42,755 bases of DNA from Thiotrichaceae bacterium (GTDB lineage: Bacteria > Pseudomonadota > Gammaproteobacteria > Thiotrichales > Thiotrichaceae): assembly GCA_023144895.1 (NCBI GenBank), contig JAGLEV010000037.1:1-42755 (forward strand). The letters are read 5' to 3'. This document shows, in pieces, positions 24,853 to 34,624 of the stretch. The position numbers and the translations under genes were made by a program. Positions within the stretch are counted from its first letter, which is position 1. The number at the start of each line of letters is the position of its first letter. The notes beneath the pieces are model-generated. The model was not told the origin of the DNA, did not search any database, and was given only the letters and a program-made list of their open reading frames with translations.

Positions 24853-25456
24853 CTATATTATCGAGTTTCATCTGTAAATATCGAGGTGGTTGGCCCTTAG
24901 ATAGTTGAATAGCCTTAGTGTAGGCTTCAGCTGCTTCTTTACTTTTATTCTGAGCACGATATAGGTCGCCCTTGAGTTCTTCAATCAAAGAAGCATAAGC
25001 GGTGCTATAGCCTTGATTGAGAGTGGTTTTTGCTAAATCATATTGTTTATCTGCAATATAGATTCGAGCCAAACGTATATTGGCAACTTCAACTAAAATC
25101 TTATCACCACCTTGTGATATTGCCCATTTTAGCTCAGTAATTGCCGTTTTATTATCACCTTGTTCACTGGCTTGTTTTGCGGCATCTAAAGCAGCAAGAG
25201 CAGCATAAGGTGATGAGCTTGTTGCTTTTTTTAATGCACTAAATTCTTTACTAGTAGAGCTCGCTTCTTTTTTAATGTGTTGAGCATAAGCTGCTGATGA
25301 ATTTTGTGCAGACTCTACTTGATAAGCCTGCCATTTTTGCCAGCCTAAAACAGCACTTATTGCTAGTGCTGAGCCAACAATGACGGAGATTCCATTTTCT
25401 TTCCACCAGCGTTTTATTTCTTCAGCTTTTTCTGTATCAGTTTTTAATTCATTCAT
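24839..25456 (-). CDS. yfgM: YfgM-type tetratricopeptide membrane protein
   Basis: The 205-residue protein has a short cytoplasmic start, one membrane segment (about residues 24-42, ISVIVGSALAISAVLGW) and a periplasmic TPR domain. Repeats are visible in YIADKQYDLAKTTLNQGYST and LYRAQNKSKEAAEAYTKAIQ. In E. coli YfgM works with PpiD at the SecYEG translocon and is linked to stress regulation. The N-terminal motif TEKAEEIKRWWKENG is typical. It sits between hisS and bamB in the usual order. Confidence 0.92.
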   Translation of the reverse strand: MNELKTDTEKAEEIKRWWKENGISVIVGSALAISAVLGWQKWQAYQVESAQNSSAAYAQHIKKEASSTSKEFSALKKATSSSPYAALAALDAAKQASEQGDNKTAITELKWAISQGGDKILVEVANIRLARIYIADKQYDLAKTTLNQGYSTAYASLIEELKGDLYRAQNKSKEAAEAYTKAIQLSKGQPPRYLQMKLDNIGEGA

Positions 25457-25509
25457 GTTATCGGTCTATTGTCATTAATATTTGAATGGTACTGTTAAAA
25501 AGCCCAAGT

Positions 25510-26790
25510 TCAAACCATTTGATTTAGTAATATTGCGATGAGTTTATCTTCTGCAATTGTTTGTTGTGGTTGTTCACGGTCACGTAGTGGATTGAATATA
25601 ATTTGCTGATTCTCTAGCGCTTTATTATCAATAATTAATGCTATTTTAGCCCCTGATTTATCGGCTCGCTTTATTTGTGACTTAAAGCTACCCTCTCCAC
25701 AATGAGTGATTAATTTTACATTCGGTATTTGTTGGCGTATTTGCTCAGCAAGTTGCATTCCTTTGGCTAATGTACCCTCACCAATCATCATAAGATAAAA
25801 GTCAGGCTTATTTTGTTTAGGAACAATACCCTGTGCTTCCATTAAATCAAGCACACGCTCAATACCCATACCAAAACCACAGGCTGGAGTATTTTTACTC
25901 CCTAGCTGTTCTACGAGCCCATCATAGCGACCACCTCCACAGACAGTTCCCTGTGATCCAAGTTCCGTCGTAACCCATTCAAAGACAGTTTTGCTATAGT
26001 AGTCTAGTCCACGAACCAGTCGAGTGTTGATAGTATATTGAATTTCCATAGCATCTAGCAAGTTTTTAAGCTGGTCAAAATGCTGTTGTGAGTCATCATC
26101 AAGGTGATCTAGGATGCTAGGTGCGGTAGCAATTAGCTTGGCAAGCTGTGGATTCTTGCTGTCAAGAATACGCATCGGATTGGTGCTAAGGCGACGCTGA
26201 GAATCTTCATCTAGAGCATCATAGTGTTTCGTGAAATACTCAACAAGCACGGTCTTATATGCCTGTCGTGATGCATTGCTACCAATAGAGTTAAGTTGTA
26301 GCTCTATATTTTTTAAGCCGAGTAATTGCCATAACCTAGCCGTCATTGCAATCAGCTCAGCATCAATATCAGGGCCTGTTATTCCAAAAGTCTCAACACC
26401 GACTTGGTGAAACTGGCGATAACGACCTTTTTGTGGACGTTCGCGACGGAACATTGGTCCATTGTACCAAAGACGTTGTTGCTGGTTATAAAGTAGACCA
26501 TGTTGGATACCTGCACGAACACAGCCTGCTGTACCCTCAGGGCGTAATGTTAGGCTACTTTCATTACGGTCAGTGAAAGTATACATTTCTTTTTCGACAA
26601 TATCGGTGACCTCACCAATTGAGCGTTTAAATAACTCTGTCGATTCAATAATAGGCATTCTAATTTCAGAATAACCATAGCTATCGAGTAGGCTACTAAA
26701 TGTTTTCTCAAAATGCTGCCAACTAGGTGAATCTGTTGGCAGTATATCGTGAACCCCACGTATTGATTTAATCGTCCTTGTTTTACTCAT
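25510..26790 (-). CDS. hisS: Histidyl-tRNA synthetase
   Basis: The 426-residue class II synthetase charges tRNA-His. Motif 2 is seen as GPMFRRERPQKGRYRQFHQV. The family-specific LVRGLDYYSKTVFEW and GGGRYDGLVEQLG (histidine-binding) blocks are also present. The C-terminal anticodon-binding domain is intact. It follows rodZ by only 21 nt; the isoprenoid gene ispG, which normally lies between them in gammaproteobacteria, is missing here. Confidence 0.98.
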   Translation of the reverse strand: MSKTRTIKSIRGVHDILPTDSPSWQHFEKTFSSLLDSYGYSEIRMPIIESTELFKRSIGEVTDIVEKEMYTFTDRNESSLTLRPEGTAGCVRAGIQHGLLYNQQQRLWYNGPMFRRERPQKGRYRQFHQVGVETFGITGPDIDAELIAMTARLWQLLGLKNIELQLNSIGSNASRQAYKTVLVEYFTKHYDALDEDSQRRLSTNPMRILDSKNPQLAKLIATAPSILDHLDDDSQQHFDQLKNLLDAMEIQYTINTRLVRGLDYYSKTVFEWVTTELGSQGTVCGGGRYDGLVEQLGSKNTPACGFGMGIERVLDLMEAQGIVPKQNKPDFYLMMIGEGTLAKGMQLAEQIRQQIPNVKLITHCGEGSFKSQIKRADKSGAKIALIIDNKALENQQIIFNPLRDREQPQQTIAEDKLIAILLNQMV

Positions 26791-26811
26791 GATATTTCTT
26801 ATTATGTGATT

Positions 26812-27882
26812 TTATTCGATACCAAAAGTGGCAACACTACCGCGAGTAAAGTCACGGATATCCATTTCTTCACCATCAACAAAGAGCTTAAGATGACTTG
26901 CATTACCAACTTTAAACTTTAATGGTGCATTGAGTTTAAGCTCTTTCGTCACACCCGCACCATTAGTGGCTTCATAAAGTGTCTTTCCCTTATCATTTCT
27001 TATCCGTAGCCATACCTTATCAGTAAATACCAGTTTTAAATGAGTATCACCACTACCTTCAGGCTTACTTTTTGGGTCTTCATCGGTCGCTTCATCGGTT
27101 TGGCTGTCAGCATTTTCATTTTCATTTGCATTTGCATTTTCAGTATTAGTATCAGCAGTCTTTACTTGATCATTTGTTGCCGTATCGGTATTCTCAGGAT
27201 TTTCTACATTGCTATCCGTTTGCTGACCATTCTGTGTTGTATTTTTAGCGTTTTCAGTGTTGTTAGCTGGTTGAACACTATTTCCATTCTCTGTATTTGC
27301 TGTTTTGACAATACCACCAAGCCCTAAAGACTCTGTATTATCACCAGGTAGAGGTATGTTGCCTGCTAATGTAGCGAGACCTGAATTTGAAGAGGTTTCT
27401 GTTGTTTCTGAAAAACCATCCCAAGTCTTTGTTGCCCAGTCTCTAACAGCAGGAATCATGCTCAGTAATATTAATGATAAAAGTAATACTGTGATCAGTG
27501 CAAAGCGAAAACGTGTTGTTGTAATAACAGGGCTAGGCTCGTTACCATGGTTATAGCTTGATGATGCTGTAATTGCAGATTCTACTTCAGCCACTTTTTC
27601 AATACCAGCACGTTGATGATAGACATCAATAATATGTGCAGGATCTTTGCCCGCAAAACGTGCATAGTTGCGTAAATAACCACGCATATAAGGTGGTTCA
27701 GGGAGCTTGTCAAACTCTTCATTTTCTAATGACTTAATCGTTGAAACTGTTAAGCACAGTGTTTCAGCGGCTTGCTCGATATCTAGATCTGCAATTTTAC
27801 GATATTCTGCTAATAAGGCACTGAGACTTTCAGAGCTTTGCTCATTATCGTGCTTATTGCTATTTTCAGTTTCGTTTACCAT
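26812..27882 (-). CDS. rodZ: Cytoskeletal protein RodZ
   Basis: I start at the ATG at 27882 (MVNETENSNKHDNEQSSESL, 356 residues), since an upstream in-frame start would lie deep inside pilW. A helix-turn-helix domain of the HTH_25 type fills about residues 20-90 (LLAEYRKIADLDIEQAAETL, then PYMRGYLRNYARF). It is followed by one membrane segment (about 124-144). A long Asn/Thr/Glu-rich periplasmic linker comes next, then a C-terminal beta domain (LKLVFTDKVWLRIRNDKGKT). RodZ links MreB to the cell-wall elongation machinery. Confidence 0.93.
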   Translation of the reverse strand: MVNETENSNKHDNEQSSESLSALLAEYRKIADLDIEQAAETLCLTVSTIKSLENEEFDKLPEPPYMRGYLRNYARFAGKDPAHIIDVYHQRAGIEKVAEVESAITASSSYNHGNEPSPVITTTRFRFALITVLLLSLILLSMIPAVRDWATKTWDGFSETTETSSNSGLATLAGNIPLPGDNTESLGLGGIVKTANTENGNSVQPANNTENAKNTTQNGQQTDSNVENPENTDTATNDQVKTADTNTENANANENENADSQTDEATDEDPKSKPEGSGDTHLKLVFTDKVWLRIRNDKGKTLYEATNGAGVTKELKLNAPLKFKVGNASHLKLFVDGEEMDIRDFTRGSVATFGIE

Positions 27883-27892
27883 CTTCTCACCA

Positions 27893-28630
27893 TTAATTGA
27901 TACTGATAGCTTCTGGGCTATTAGGGTATTGTTGCAATAATTTTGACGCACATTGCTCTGCCTGACTCGTATTGCCCAGTTGGGTAGAAGTTAATCGGCA
28001 AAGATTTAATGTTTTGGCATTATTACCTGCTACTTCATTATAGCGGAATAAAAATGCTTGTGAGTGCGAAAAATTATGTTGATCATAAGCTAATTTTGCC
28101 AAAGCATAAAGAGCAGGAGCAAAATTTGATTGTTTTTTTAGTGCACTGCGGAGAAAGTTGTCAGCTTTAACGAGTTGACCAGCGTCATGGGCACAAATGC
28201 CTGCATTGGTTAGGGCAAAGTAGGGCGTACTATAGAGGGGGTCTTTAATGGCAACATCAAAATGCTTTTCTGCTTGTGGGTATTTCTTCTGCTTGCATAA
28301 AAAAGAACCATAGTTGTTGTTTATTTCAGGATTTTTGGGTTCTAGATGAATGGCGGTAAGGAAGTGTTGATTGGCAAGCTCTGTTTGCTTCAAAGTCTGT
28401 TGCAAGACAGCAAAGTAATGATGAGCATTAGCAGAGCGAGGGTTTTGTTCAATCGCTTTGCTGAGCTTTTCATGAGCTAGTTTCAAGCGACCTTTTTTTA
28501 AATATTCTGCACCTAGTAAGGCATTAAAGCGTGAAGCTGACTCTGGCTTATTTGCTGTATTTGTTGGGGTGCATCCTGTGGTTGCTAAACTAAATGTTAG
28601 CGCCACAAAAAAAAGTAATGTTTTGCGCAT
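27893..28630 (-). CDS. pilW: Type IV pilus biogenesis lipoprotein PilW/PilF
   Basis: The 245-residue protein has a lipoprotein signal (MRKTLLFFVALTFSLATTGC, lipid Cys20) and a TPR superhelix. Repeats include LLGAEYLKKGRLKLAHEKLS and SANAHHYFAVLQQTLKQTEL. In Pseudomonas and Neisseria this protein helps the PilQ secretin multimerise. The symbol differs among species (pilF, pilW). It lies between rlmN and rodZ, the standard location, and no other pilus gene is in the window. Confidence 0.9.
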   Translation of the reverse strand: MRKTLLFFVALTFSLATTGCTPTNTANKPESASRFNALLGAEYLKKGRLKLAHEKLSKAIEQNPRSANAHHYFAVLQQTLKQTELANQHFLTAIHLEPKNPEINNNYGSFLCKQKKYPQAEKHFDVAIKDPLYSTPYFALTNAGICAHDAGQLVKADNFLRSALKKQSNFAPALYALAKLAYDQHNFSHSQAFLFRYNEVAGNNAKTLNLCRLTSTQLGNTSQAEQCASKLLQQYPNSPEAISIN

Positions 28631-28718
28631 GGGCGGAATGCTCGTTGTTATTTTTATTTTATAAACTGTGTTTGTTGTGTAATTTCTTTATCTTTGAACC
28701 TCTATCATGACACAAGCA

Positions 28719-29825
28719 CTATTTTCCTTTTTCTAATTCGATAAAGTGTCGTTCACGGCGGCTTTTATCACTGATTTTTCCTGCTAGCTGACCACAAGCA
28801 GCGTCAATATCTTCCCCTCGTGTTCTCCGAGTCATTGTTATTAATCCTGCATCAACAAGGATTGCTTGAAAACGATGAATACGATTATTACTAGAGCACT
28901 GATAGCGTGTTTCTGGAAAGGGATTAAATGGAATAAGGTTAACTTTTGATGGCGTGTTTTTTAATATCTTGATAAGTTGACGTGCATGTTCATCACTATC
29001 ATTAATCCCTTGTAATAAAACATACTCCATCGTAATCCGTTCACGAGCCGCTTTATTGGCTAAAAAGCGCTGACAAGATTCAAGTAGTTGCTGAATAGGA
29101 TATTTTTTATTAATGGGAACTAGCGTGTCACGTAGCTCATCATTTGGAGCATGAAGAGAGACGGCTAATGCGACATCAACTGCTTTAGTTAATCGATCAA
29201 GTGCTGGCACAATACCAGAAGTACTGACAGTCACTCGGCGTTTGCTTAATCCATAGGCATTGTCATCCAGCATAAGGTGAATACTATCGATCACATTGTC
29301 ATAATTTAGTAGTGGCTCACCCATACCCATAAAGACAATATTACTAATCACACGGTCACCCGAGGGATCGGCTTGTAAAATCTTCTTTGCAATCCAAAGT
29401 TGACCAATAATTTCAGCAACGGTGAGATTGCGATTAAAGCCTTGTCGAGCGGTTGAGCAAAAAGTACAAGCTAAAGCACAGCCCACCTGTGAGGATATAC
29501 ATAAAGTGCCTCGTGTACTCTCAGGAATAAAAACCGTTTCAATACAATTGCCATCATCTAAGCGTAACAACCACTTGTGTGTACCATCGGCAGAATGTTG
29601 GTCTAAGACGACTTTAGGGGCACGAATTTCAGTGGTTTTTTCTAAAGCATGACGTAATGTTTTACTGAGATTAGTCATCTTATCAAAGTCGGATTCATTC
29701 TGTTGATGTATCCATTTTATTAACTGAGTCGCACGAAAGGGCTTTTCATTAATCTCAGTAAAGTATTGTTTTAGTTTTTGCTGGCTAAAATCGAGAAGGT
29801 TTAACTTGGTTTGTGTCGTGCTCAT
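28719..29825 (-). CDS. rlmN: Dual-specificity rRNA/tRNA methyltransferase RlmN
   Basis: The 368-residue radical-SAM enzyme makes m2A at 2503 of 23S rRNA and at position 37 of some tRNAs. The cluster cysteines are C116, C120 and C123 (QVGCALACTFCSTARQGF). The conserved VFMGMGEPLLNYDNV and VSLHAPNDELRDTLVPIN are also present, with the second catalytic Cys in DIDAACGQLAG near the C-terminus. The gene is the first of the minus-strand cluster and is divergent from the coiled-coil gene. Confidence 0.98.
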   Translation of the reverse strand: MSTTQTKLNLLDFSQQKLKQYFTEINEKPFRATQLIKWIHQQNESDFDKMTNLSKTLRHALEKTTEIRAPKVVLDQHSADGTHKWLLRLDDGNCIETVFIPESTRGTLCISSQVGCALACTFCSTARQGFNRNLTVAEIIGQLWIAKKILQADPSGDRVISNIVFMGMGEPLLNYDNVIDSIHLMLDDNAYGLSKRRVTVSTSGIVPALDRLTKAVDVALAVSLHAPNDELRDTLVPINKKYPIQQLLESCQRFLANKAARERITMEYVLLQGINDSDEHARQLIKILKNTPSKVNLIPFNPFPETRYQCSSNNRIHRFQAILVDAGLITMTRRTRGEDIDAACGQLAGKISDKSRRERHFIELEKGK

Positions 29826-30007
29826 GGGTATTTCTTAGTATTTGTCTTTGTAAAGTGCGTCATTGTACAAGGGGGATCGTTAGTGAACTAGCCCTTTATC
29901 ACTCTAGATTAACCAAGTTACCTAAACTTTGTTATTTTTTTTAGCAAAATGTGTCAAAAATAACCAAACTCTCTTGTTCCTAACAATAAAAGACAGGCAT
30001 ATTTAAA

Positions 30008-31114
30008 ATGGAAAACTTATGGTTATTTTTAGTGCCCTTTGCATTAATTTCAGCACTATTTGGCTGGGTATTACGTGGTAGTTGTCAGCGTCAATCACAG
30101 TTAGCTAGGGAGTACAAGGAGCGTTACAAGGAGCTAAAAACACGTTGCCATCAATATAAAGAGAACCTGTCAACGTTAAAACAGCAGAATAAAAAATTGT
30201 CATCCCGTTTAGCCAGACAGCAATCATCAATGCATCGCCTAGAGACGGGTCAACAAACAGTGCCTTCCTTGGAGCATAAAATTAAAGAGGTTCAGCATTT
30301 TGCAAAAAGATTACAAACTCACGTACAGAGTCAACAGCAAGAATTAGCTCATTATAAAAAGACAGAACATAAGATTAAAGAAATTCAAGATTTTGCAAAA
30401 AAATTACAAGCTCATGTGCAGAAGCAACAACAAGAATTAGTTCATTATAAAAAAACAGTAGATCAGGCAAAGTCTGTGATTGGAAAGAGAAACCAAGTCA
30501 TTGAACAATTAAAATCAGAGAATAGCCTTAATGAATTGACTCAAAATGACTTAAAGCAAAGACAGGTAGAAGCAGAATCCTCACAACTAGAAATAGCGAC
30601 ACTCAGCTCACAGTTAAATAATCAACAGAACTTACAACAGCAACTAGAAGGTATTGAGCAGGCTAGAGCGGAGCAACATCTTGAAATTGAGACACTACAA
30701 AAGTTTGTACAGCAAGCAGAGGAGGATAAGCAAGCCGTCATTAATGAGCTAGATGCATTTAAAGGTCAGGCACAAGAGTTTCTTACAACCGCAATGGAAG
30801 ATACCCAAAACTATCGCCAAGGAGTGGAGTTTTTACATTCAGAGCTAACACAATGCCAGTCTGAGTTAAAAGAGATTATAGAAATAACTGATACTGAAGA
30901 GGATATTGATCCTATTGAGGAAGAAAATCAGTATGAAGAAAAATTCTCACTAGAGGTTATAGAGCCTACTAAGACGGTTTTAGTGGTTGATAAAGAGCCT
31001 GAGTTTCCTGAAGAAGACTTAGTGGAGGAGTTAACAGGCTCTGGTGATGCTGAGAATAAGCCATTACATCAACAGAGAATAAACCGACAATTACGTCGTA
31101 AGCGCCGTAGATAG
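30008..31114 (+). CDS. Membrane-anchored coiled-coil protein of unknown function
   Basis: The 368-residue protein has one N-terminal membrane segment (about residues 4-22, LWLFLVPFALISALFGWVL) and then an almost continuous Gln/Glu/Lys-rich coiled coil to about residue 285. Two tandem 31-residue repeats occupy residues 89-119 and 120-150 (EHKIKE(V/I)Q.FAK.LQ pattern), encoded at 30272-30457. An acidic segment (about 292-350) precedes a basic tail (INRQLRRKRRR). No enzymatic domain is visible. It resembles structural or scaffolding proteins, but the family is unknown to me. It converges on the response regulator. Confidence 0.8.
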   Translation: MENLWLFLVPFALISALFGWVLRGSCQRQSQLAREYKERYKELKTRCHQYKENLSTLKQQNKKLSSRLARQQSSMHRLETGQQTVPSLEHKIKEVQHFAKRLQTHVQSQQQELAHYKKTEHKIKEIQDFAKKLQAHVQKQQQELVHYKKTVDQAKSVIGKRNQVIEQLKSENSLNELTQNDLKQRQVEAESSQLEIATLSSQLNNQQNLQQQLEGIEQARAEQHLEIETLQKFVQQAEEDKQAVINELDAFKGQAQEFLTTAMEDTQNYRQGVEFLHSELTQCQSELKEIIEITDTEEDIDPIEEENQYEEKFSLEVIEPTKTVLVVDKEPEFPEEDLVEELTGSGDAENKPLHQQRINRQLRRKRRR

Positions 31115-31123
31115 TACTGAGGT

Positions 31124-32494
31124 TTATTTATTGCGTTGTAAGCGCTTGTACAAAGCTTGACGAGTGATGCCTAATAACTCAGAGGCATTGATCACATTAT
31201 CATCTGTTCGTTTCATTGCCTCATTGATTAAACCTGAGGTAATATTATGAATACTAGGTAGGCTTTTGAGTTGAGCAAGCATTTGTATATATTCTTGATC
31301 ATTTTGTGTATTAGCTGAGAAACCAGACAGTACTTGTTCGATAGGCGCTAATGGTAAAATATCATTGGCTTGAATAACGGCATTATAAAGCACCGTTTCT
31401 AGCTCTCTAACATTACCAGGAAAGCTATAGTCGGTTAGGTACTGCATGACCTCCTTAGGGATTGTTGGTGGGGGTTTTCCTAATTCTTCACTAATTTTTT
31501 CTACTAAATATTCAGAGAGTAGAGGAATATCATCAGGTCTTTCAGCAAGATTGGGAATTTTTACAATATGTACTTGTAGGCGGTGATACAGGTCACGGCG
31601 AAAGCTTCCTTCTGTAATAAGCTCATCTAAATTGTGATTTGTTGCCGCAATAATTTGTGCTTTATTATAATGGAGCTTATCAGAACCGAGCGGATAGTAA
31701 CTACCATCTTGTAATAAACGTAATAATTTTACTTGTGAATTTTTGTCTAAATCACCAATTTCATCAAGGAAAAGACTACTATTTTGTGCTCTTTTAACGA
31801 GTCCATCACGAGTCGTTGCTGCTCCCGTAAAGGCACCTTTATAGTGCCCAAATAAAGTGTCAGAGAAGGTCGTATTATCTAACCCCGCAATATTAACCGT
31901 CACCATTTCTGCTGGCTGTTTTATACGAACTTTATGTATTGCTTGAGCAAAAAGTTCTTTTCCTGTGCCTGTATCTCCAGTAATGAGTACAGGGCGAGTT
32001 GAGTTTGAAATCGCTTGAATATAAGAAAATAAACTTTGCATCAGTTGATTTCGAGTAATAATCTTTTTGAAAGGGCGATCTTTTTGCGCTTGGCTAACAA
32101 TCATTGTTGGACTGTTATTCGCGTCTTTTTGATAGGGAATAGAGTTAATTGACAGGATCAGGCGTGATTGGTCAACAGGCTTTACAAAATAATCGTGTGC
32201 TCCCATACGAACACAATCAACAGCAACATCAATTTGTTCGTCTGCGGTAATAATAATGACAGCAATACTTTGATAAGACTTTTTAATATCAGCGAGTATT
32301 TCAATGCCATTAACTTTGGGCATATGCAGATCAAGTAAAATAATATCAGGTTTATATTTATGCACAAAGGGCATAACTTTTTCAGCAGAGCTAATGGTAT
32401 TAACGGATGAAAAATTATGTGTGCGTAGCATTAATTTAAGCCCACGCAGTACATCTTTTTTATCATCAACAATAAGAACAGATTGTTTACCCAT
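31124..32494 (-). CDS. Sigma54-dependent (NtrC-type) response regulator
   Basis: The 456-residue protein has three domains. A receiver domain has the phosphoacceptor Asp55 (IILLDLHMPKVNG). An AAA+ domain has Walker A GDTGTGKELFAQAIH and the sigma54-contacting GAFTGA loop (HYKGAFTGAATTRDG). The C-terminus is a Fis-type helix-turn-helix (NVINASELLGITRQALYKRL). It activates sigma54 promoters when phosphorylated, most likely by the kinase encoded 227 nt upstream on the same strand. The target genes are not evident; I did not find a convincing -24/-12 promoter nearby. Confidence 0.95.
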   Translation of the reverse strand: MGKQSVLIVDDKKDVLRGLKLMLRTHNFSSVNTISSAEKVMPFVHKYKPDIILLDLHMPKVNGIEILADIKKSYQSIAVIIITADEQIDVAVDCVRMGAHDYFVKPVDQSRLILSINSIPYQKDANNSPTMIVSQAQKDRPFKKIITRNQLMQSLFSYIQAISNSTRPVLITGDTGTGKELFAQAIHKVRIKQPAEMVTVNIAGLDNTTFSDTLFGHYKGAFTGAATTRDGLVKRAQNSSLFLDEIGDLDKNSQVKLLRLLQDGSYYPLGSDKLHYNKAQIIAATNHNLDELITEGSFRRDLYHRLQVHIVKIPNLAERPDDIPLLSEYLVEKISEELGKPPPTIPKEVMQYLTDYSFPGNVRELETVLYNAVIQANDILPLAPIEQVLSGFSANTQNDQEYIQMLAQLKSLPSIHNITSGLINEAMKRTDDNVINASELLGITRQALYKRLQRNK

Positions 32495-32531
32495 GTATTG
32501 TATCTTGAATTAACTTTAAGTTGTGTAGTTA

Positions 32532-32561
32532 GAGAATCCTTTGTTTATGGCAAAGATTCTC
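32532..32561. repeat. Hairpin between kinase and regulator genes
   Basis: GAGAATC pairs with GATTCTC and TTTG with CAAA around a 7-nt loop (32532-32543 with 32551-32561), with one bulged base. No T tract follows in either direction, so it is not a standard terminator. It could stabilise the kinase mRNA end or limit read-through into the regulator gene. Confidence 0.5.
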
Positions 32562-32721
32562 ACGGATGACTCTTGATTGGTAATAATATCATTTGGAGCT
32601 TGTGATTTTATCAAAAAACTTACCTATTATGACGTACGATCAATGATAAAGGTTTAATAATATAGTCTAGCAGTAAGCTAATAAATTAAGCAATTGAAAA
32701 ACCTGAATAGCTTACGCTATT

Positions 32722-34542
32722 TTATTGTTGAATAGGCAAGGTGACATTAAAAATAGACCCTTTACCCACCTCACTTTGCACATCAATAGTACCTTGATGG
32801 AGTTGTATTAAACGATAAACAATCGCCAGCCCAATACCTGTACCACCAGTATCTTTCTTGGAGGAATGAAATAGGTCAAAAATATTCTTTAATCTTTCTT
32901 TCTCAATACCATAACCATTATCTTTTACTCTAAACACAACATTATTTTCAACCTGTTCAACGGTAATCTTCACCACTCCTGTATTCTTTTTACAGGATTG
33001 AATCGCATTAAGGATGAGATTAACAAACACTTGATTAAGATGTGTTTGTTGTGCTTCTATTTGTAAATCAGGGCTTGTGGGTAGATAGCTGACATTGATG
33101 CCTCGTTTTGAGATATGAGGTTGTAATATATGCAAAACATCATGAATAGTACTATTGACATTACAATAATTAAAGGGTGCAGAGCCTTTGCTACGGATAA
33201 AGTCTTTTAGATCCGTAATAATATTCTGAATCTGGATACTACCTTGTTTAATATCTCTGATAGCGACAGGGAGTAAAGGTTTGATTTCAGAATAAGGGAT
33301 ATTACTAAGATGCCAATCAGGGTGCTGAGTGGCGTAGTGATCAAGGATTGGTTGTATTTCCTCCCATATCCGTGACAAGGTATCAATATTAATACGAATG
33401 AGGTGATTAGGGTTGTTAATTTCATGAGTAATACCTGAAACCATGACACCTAATGAATTCATTTTATCCGCTTGAATGAGGTGAGCTTCTTGCTGTTTAT
33501 TCTTTTTCTCTAATATTTTTACTGCAGTAATATCAATAAAGAAATGTACTGTTGCAGGTTCACCACTCCAAAGTACATTATGGAAAAAATGCTGAACGAT
33601 TCTTTGCTCGCTATCGGTGGATTTATTTTTAGGAATACTAATTTCTAGCATGGGGGGTAGCTGATTGGGATGTCTATTATTTAGATCTTTTGCACTAGCA
33701 TTAATGGTATTAAGGTGCTGCTTAAATTCATCAATGGTCTTGATGTTAAATAATTTTAAAATTTCCTTGTTACAATGAATACTTTGAGTTTCATTATTAA
33801 TAAGAATACCTTGACCCGAGTTGTCAATAATATGGCGATAGTTTTGTTCACTCATTTGTAACTGAGACCATAGTCTTTTGAGCTTAGAGCGCATTTGATT
33901 AATGGCGAGAACGACGGAGTCAATTTCATTTTTGTGATTTCGCTTACTCATTAACACAATATCACCCTGCAAGGATTCAAAACTTTGTGCCTTATCTAAG
34001 TCATCTGCTAGATGCTTTAAGTGACGAGTAATCAAATATTCAACCAGTAAAATAAGAAAAGTGGCGATAAAGAACATCTTGATAAAATTAGTAAACAGTG
34101 TCATTTTTATTTCATCATAGAGTGACTCTAATGGGGCTTTTGTGCTGATTTGTACGATGATTTTGCCGATATATTTATTCTCATCCGAGAATAGCTTCCA
34201 TTCGTGAGGTATTATGTCGCTACTATGGGTTGACATTTTACCCGCTTGGGCATAAACTTTTTTTTTCATAATAACTCCAACATAACAGACATTAGGGTAA
34301 ATTTCTAAACCTTCGATTAAGGTCTGAAGTTGCTCATCATTAAAATTCCATGCGGCTGTTGTCAAACTTTTCAGATAGCTTTTTTTCAGTATGTTGCCAG
34401 AGGCTTCAATGACGGTCATTTCTTTATTGTAATTAAGAGAAAGTTGTACCGTTGTTGTAATTAATGTGACTAATGAGCTAAATAAATAAAGATAAATAGC
34501 CAATGTTTTACTGAGTCTTCCGGGGGTATTTTTTCTAAACAT
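32722..34542 (-). CDS. Sensor histidine kinase
   Basis: The 606-residue protein has two membrane segments (about residues 13-34 and 152-171) flanking a periplasmic sensor. This contains the SYLKSLTTAAWNFNDEQLQT pattern seen in a group of bacterial extracellular sensors. Then come a HAMP-like linker, a PAS-like domain (about 228-345), the phosphoacceptor His373 (VSGITHEINNPNH), and a full ATPase domain (NQVFVNLILNAIQ, VKDNGYGIEKER, TGGTGIGLAIVYRL). It pairs with the sigma54 regulator downstream. The signal is unknown. Confidence 0.94.
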   Translation of the reverse strand: MFRKNTPGRLSKTLAIYLYLFSSLVTLITTTVQLSLNYNKEMTVIEASGNILKKSYLKSLTTAAWNFNDEQLQTLIEGLEIYPNVCYVGVIMKKKVYAQAGKMSTHSSDIIPHEWKLFSDENKYIGKIIVQISTKAPLESLYDEIKMTLFTNFIKMFFIATFLILLVEYLITRHLKHLADDLDKAQSFESLQGDIVLMSKRNHKNEIDSVVLAINQMRSKLKRLWSQLQMSEQNYRHIIDNSGQGILINNETQSIHCNKEILKLFNIKTIDEFKQHLNTINASAKDLNNRHPNQLPPMLEISIPKNKSTDSEQRIVQHFFHNVLWSGEPATVHFFIDITAVKILEKKNKQQEAHLIQADKMNSLGVMVSGITHEINNPNHLIRINIDTLSRIWEEIQPILDHYATQHPDWHLSNIPYSEIKPLLPVAIRDIKQGSIQIQNIITDLKDFIRSKGSAPFNYCNVNSTIHDVLHILQPHISKRGINVSYLPTSPDLQIEAQQTHLNQVFVNLILNAIQSCKKNTGVVKITVEQVENNVVFRVKDNGYGIEKERLKNIFDLFHSSKKDTGGTGIGLAIVYRLIQLHQGTIDVQSEVGKGSIFNVTLPIQQ

Positions 34543-34624
34543 AGTGAAAATTTAATCATCATAGTATATCACTCGATCAGTGATACATTATAATCGGCTA
34601 ATTTGTCAACCGATAGATTGCTGA

